Of a stretch of DNA of 8,046 nt, positions 6,545-8,046 are shown piece by piece. The position numbers and the translations under genes were made by a program. The stretch spans positions 1-8,046 of the forward strand of contig CAZWLJ010000072.1 in the NCBI GenBank assembly GCA_964634605.1, in the 5' to 3' direction. How positions within the stretch are numbered: position 1 is the stretch's first letter; each line of letters opens with the position of its first letter. The DNA comes from UPXZ01 sp964634605 (lineage in GTDB: Bacteria; Bacteroidota; Bacteroidia; Bacteroidales; Paludibacteraceae). The notes under the pieces are model-generated. The model had not been told where the DNA came from, did no database searches, and saw only the letters and a program-made list of their open reading frames with translations.

Positions 6545-6579
6545 AACAAAAACAGCCTGATTATCAGGCTGTTTTTGTT
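6545..6579. terminator. Bidirectional terminator between the Lrp gene and rlpA
   Basis: A 16-bp perfect inverted repeat (6545-6560 with 6564-6579) has a 3-nt loop. The GC-rich core CAGCCTGA/TCAGGCTG is flanked by A-tract and T-tract arms, so it reads as a rho-independent terminator on both strands. It lies 23 nt past the stop of the + strand Lrp-family gene. On the minus strand the 5' arm is the last few codons and stop of the rlpA-like gene (stop at 6566-6564). Confidence 0.93.
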
Positions 6580-7100
6580 GTAAGTGGAATGCTGAATCTC
6601 TGAAACAGCTTCAAACTGTCGTTGAATACTTTCGTGTTGTCAGGCTGAATAATAATCGAGTCAATCTTCATTTCGAAATTATTAAGATTGAGTGAGTCCG
6701 TGATTGTTGTGTTACCTTCCGGATTTGTTCCCGGTTTCGGAATTTGTTTCAATTCGGTTTTCGTAATTATTACACTTGCAATACCATGACCTACGACACC
6801 AATTTTTTTGGCAGCAGCGTAGGATAAATCAATTGACCTTCCCCTGACAAAAGGACCACGGTCGGTTACCCTTACATATGTCTCCCTGTCATTGTGCGGA
6901 TTTTTAACTTTAAGAATAGTACCGAAAGGATAGGATTTATGAGCACATGTTAAACTGTCGCGATTGTAAAGCTTGCCGCTAGCCGTTTTTTTTCCGTGAA
7001 ATTTATCGGCATAATATGAGGCTTTCACTCTTTGCTGGCTGTAAAGAGATGATGAAAACATCATCGAGATTACAACAAGCAACAATATCAGTTTCTTCAT
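6564..7100 (-). CDS. RlpA-like double-psi beta-barrel protein (septal-ring lytic transglycosylase family), secreted
   Basis: RlpA proteins bind peptidoglycan, and some cleave glycan strands lacking stem peptides at division sites. The 178-residue product has a signal peptide (MKKLILLLVVISMMFSSSLYS, residues 1-21) without a lipobox cysteine, so it is probably a soluble periplasmic protein rather than a lipoprotein like E. coli RlpA. The double-psi beta-barrel spans about 26-113, with ASYYADKFHGKKTASG (27-42), AHKSYPFGTILKV (53-65), VRVTDRGPFVRGRSIDLS (76-93) and the GHGIASV strand. Residues 114-178 form an unrecognised tail rich in Asn, Ser, Thr and Ile; there is no SPOR domain. I start at 7100, since the in-frame ATG at 7130 sits inside the promoter region and would put charged residues before the signal peptide. 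It converges with the Lrp gene and diverges from infC. Confidence 0.92.
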   Translation of the reverse strand: MKKLILLLVVISMMFSSSLYSQQRVKASYYADKFHGKKTASGKLYNRDSLTCAHKSYPFGTILKVKNPHNDRETYVRVTDRGPFVRGRSIDLSYAAAKKIGVVGHGIASVIITKTELKQIPKPGTNPEGNTTITDSLNLNNFEMKIDSIIIQPDNTKVFNDSLKLFQRFSIPLTTKTA

Positions 7101-7140
7101 AATTGAGTTTTTCTTTGCAGCTTTCTGCAAAATTATGCGG

Positions 7141-7172
7141 CAAAATTACGAATAAAAAATGGAACTCACAAA
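7141..7172 (-). promoter_or_regulatory. Bacteroidota-type promoter for the rlpA-like gene
   Basis: Read on the minus strand, TTTG (7172-7169) is followed 20 nt later by TAATTTTG (7148-7141), an exact match to the consensus in both boxes. Transcription should start near 7135, about 35 nt before the ATG at 7100. A second copy of the -7 box, TAATTTTG at 7135-7128, lies 13 nt further downstream but has only TTTT at the matching -33 position. The first is therefore the stronger candidate. Confidence 0.7.
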
Positions 7173-7312
7173 CGTGGCGTTTAAAACTTTGTTAATCAGT
7201 GTGTTGAATTGCTAACACCTGCAGACTGAACAGCTCAGCCGGGTAAAGCCAAACAATATAGTTTTTATTTCATCTCAGTGTTTTTGAAAAAATAAAATCG
7301 CTCAGTCAGTTG
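7173..7312. other. Intergenic spacer between divergent promoters
   Basis: This 140-nt stretch is the middle of the roughly 300-nt gap between the rlpA-like gene and infC, and I see no gene in it. Only short inverted repeats occur, such as GTGTT (7201-7205) with AACAC (7214-7218). These are too short to call a regulatory site with confidence. No ThrRS gene, the frequent upstream neighbour of infC in bacteria, is present. Confidence 0.5.
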
Positions 7313-7344
7313 TTTGTAAATCTGAAAAAAAAGCATTATATTTG
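7313..7344 (+). promoter_or_regulatory. Bacteroidota-type promoter for infC-rpmI
   Basis: TTTG (7313-7316) lies 20 nt upstream of TATATTTG (7337-7344), an exact match to TTTG-N20-TAnnTTTG. Transcription should begin near 7351. This leaves a leader of about 56 nt before the proposed AUA start of infC, enough to hold the Shine-Dalgarno sequence and a translation control region. Confidence 0.8.
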
Positions 7345-7391
7345 CACCCTCAAAATTATGTACTGATAATAAACATTATAACTAAAAAAAT

Positions 7392-7409
7392 AGGAGGAAA
7401 CAAGCAATA
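7392..7409 (+). promoter_or_regulatory. Strong Shine-Dalgarno and AUA start of infC
   Basis: AGGAGG (7392-7397) is followed after 9 nt by ATA at 7407-7409, which is in frame with the infC ORF. No ATG, GTG or TTG occurs in frame between the upstream stop codon TAA (7383-7385) and the ATG at 7425. The ATG at 7425 is 27 nt from the SD, too far for normal pairing. Strong SD sequences are rare in Bacteroidota, so this one probably marks the true start. IF3 discriminates against rare start codons, which provides negative feedback in E. coli (AUU start). Confidence 0.7.
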
Positions 7410-7964
7410 GCAAAACAACCGATTATGAGACCCAGACAAGGTCATCAAAAAGAAATGCCTAACAGAATTAATGAAAAAATCAGAGGCGTTAAGGAAGTCC
7501 GGTTAGTAGGTGAGAACGTAGAGCAGGGCATCTATTCGATAGAGCGTGCCATTCAGATAGCTGAAGATTTGGAGTTGGACCTGGTTGAAATTGCCCCAAA
7601 TGCAGCACCCCCGGTATGTAAAATTGTTGATTATCAGAAGTTTCTGTATCAGCAAAAGAAGAAAGAAAAGGAGAATAAAGCCAAGTCTACCAAAATTGAT
7701 GTAAAAGAAATCCGATTCGGACCGCAAACTGACGATCATGACTACAACTTCAAGTTGAAGCATGCCGTTAAGTTTCTTCAGGAAGGCGATAAGGTAAAAG
7801 CTTACGTTTTTTTCAAAGGGCGTTCGATACTGTTCAAGGAACAGGGCGAAGTACTTTTACTTCGTTTTGCCAACGACCTGGAAGAATATGCCAAAGTAGA
7901 CCAGCTTCCACAGCTCGAAGGTAAACGGATGATTATCATGCTTTCTCCTAAAAAAACGAAATAA
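7407..7964 (+). CDS. infC: Translation initiation factor IF-3, probable AUA start
   Basis: IF3 binds the 30S subunit, prevents premature joining with 50S, and checks start-codon and initiator-tRNA pairing. From the proposed AUA at 7407 the protein has 185 residues, opening MAKQPIMRPRQ; from the first ATG (7425) it has 179. The N-domain (about 19-85) has NRINEKIRGVKEVRLVGE, then AIQIAEDLELDLVEIAPNA and PPVCKIVDYQKFLYQ. A lysine-rich linker (84-97) leads to the C-domain (about 98-183), with VKEIRFGPQTDDHDYNFKLK, FLQEGDKVKAYVFFKGRS and GKRMIIMLSPKK. The body of the protein is certain; only the N-terminus is debatable. It has its own promoter and SD, and rpmI follows after 30 nt. The infC-rpmI-(rplT) order is conserved across bacteria; L20 commonly represses this operon, but rplT is outside the window. 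Confidence 0.95.
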   Translation: MAKQPIMRPRQGHQKEMPNRINEKIRGVKEVRLVGENVEQGIYSIERAIQIAEDLELDLVEIAPNAAPPVCKIVDYQKFLYQQKKKEKENKAKSTKIDVKEIRFGPQTDDHDYNFKLKHAVKFLQEGDKVKAYVFFKGRSILFKEQGEVLLLRFANDLEEYAKVDQLPQLEGKRMIIMLSPKKTK

Positions 7965-7994
7965 AAATATCACTAATATATAAAACAGGATAAA

Positions 7995-8046
7995 ATGCCA
8001 AAAATGAAAACTAACTCCGGTGCCAAAAAAAGATTCGCTCTTACCG
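7995..8046 (+). CDS. rpmI: 50S ribosomal protein L35 (bL35), 5' part only
   Basis: The frame from ATG 7995 reads MPKMKTNSGAKKRFALT, the standard N-terminus of L35, a small basic large-subunit protein. Only 17 codons and one base are present because the window ends here; this is an edge effect, not a truncated gene. It follows infC by 30 nt with no terminator, so it is co-transcribed. A weak purine run (AGGA, 7987-7990) lies 4 nt before the start, too close for a good Shine-Dalgarno. The rplT gene is expected next. Confidence 0.95.
   Translation, partial: MPKMKTNSGAKKRFALT

Noticed and set aside
7101..7130. Upstream ATG for the rlpA-like gene
   Set aside because: It would start almost at the predicted transcription start, overlaps a -7-like box, and puts ten charged residues before a normal signal peptide.
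1..8046. Mobile element, prophage, CRISPR array, defence or biosynthetic system
   Set aside because: No spaced repeats, transposase or integrase motifs, terminal inverted repeats or unusual composition are seen; every sizeable reading frame is accounted for by conserved genes.

Overview
The window is a stretch of housekeeping chromosome from a member of the Bacteroidota, most likely order Bacteroidales. The S13, RpoA and IF3 sequences have the Bacteroides/Porphyromonas style: RpoA opens MAILAFQKPEKV and ends SKYKLDKE. The gaps before start codons are AT-rich and lack Shine-Dalgarno sequences. Several intergenic regions carry the phylum's own promoter type, TTTG about 20 nt upstream of TAnnTTTG. 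Codon use and composition look even, and I see no mobile element, CRISPR array, tRNA or rRNA.

Region 1 (14-3210, + strand) is the distal end of the large ribosomal-protein cluster: rpsM (S13), rpsK (S11), rpsD (S4), rpoA (RNA polymerase alpha) and rplQ (L17), closed by a hairpin terminator. The 147-nt gap before rpsD is much larger than the gaps after it. It contains two complementary 7-bp segments whose order predicts an H-type pseudoknot, probably an S4-binding autoregulatory leader.

Region 2 (3348-4855, + strand) is pyrH (UMP kinase) and frr (ribosome recycling factor), with a well-formed promoter before pyrH and a strong terminator after frr. Region 3 (about 4930-6579) is rsgA (30S-maturation GTPase) and a separately promoted Lrp/AsnC-family regulator. 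That regulator converges on an RlpA-like secreted protein (- strand), and the two share a 16-bp perfect hairpin terminator that overlaps the last codons of rlpA.

Region 4 (7101-8046) is a divergent intergenic region with one consensus-type promoter for rlpA and one for infC. It is followed by infC (IF3) and the first 17 codons of rpmI (L35). The infC start has the only strong Shine-Dalgarno sequence that I found in front of a gene here. It points to a non-canonical AUA start codon 18 nt upstream of the first ATG, the arrangement expected for IF3 autoregulation.

The genes share a theme: ribosome parts (S13, S11, S4, L17, L35), ribosome assembly (RsgA), initiation (IF3), recycling (RRF), transcription (RpoA) and nucleotide supply (PyrH). 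I find no undescribed multi-gene system. The points worth attention are regulatory: the rpsD leader pseudoknot, the infC AUA/SD start, the 20-nt promoter spacing seen repeatedly, and the terminator embedded in rlpA.
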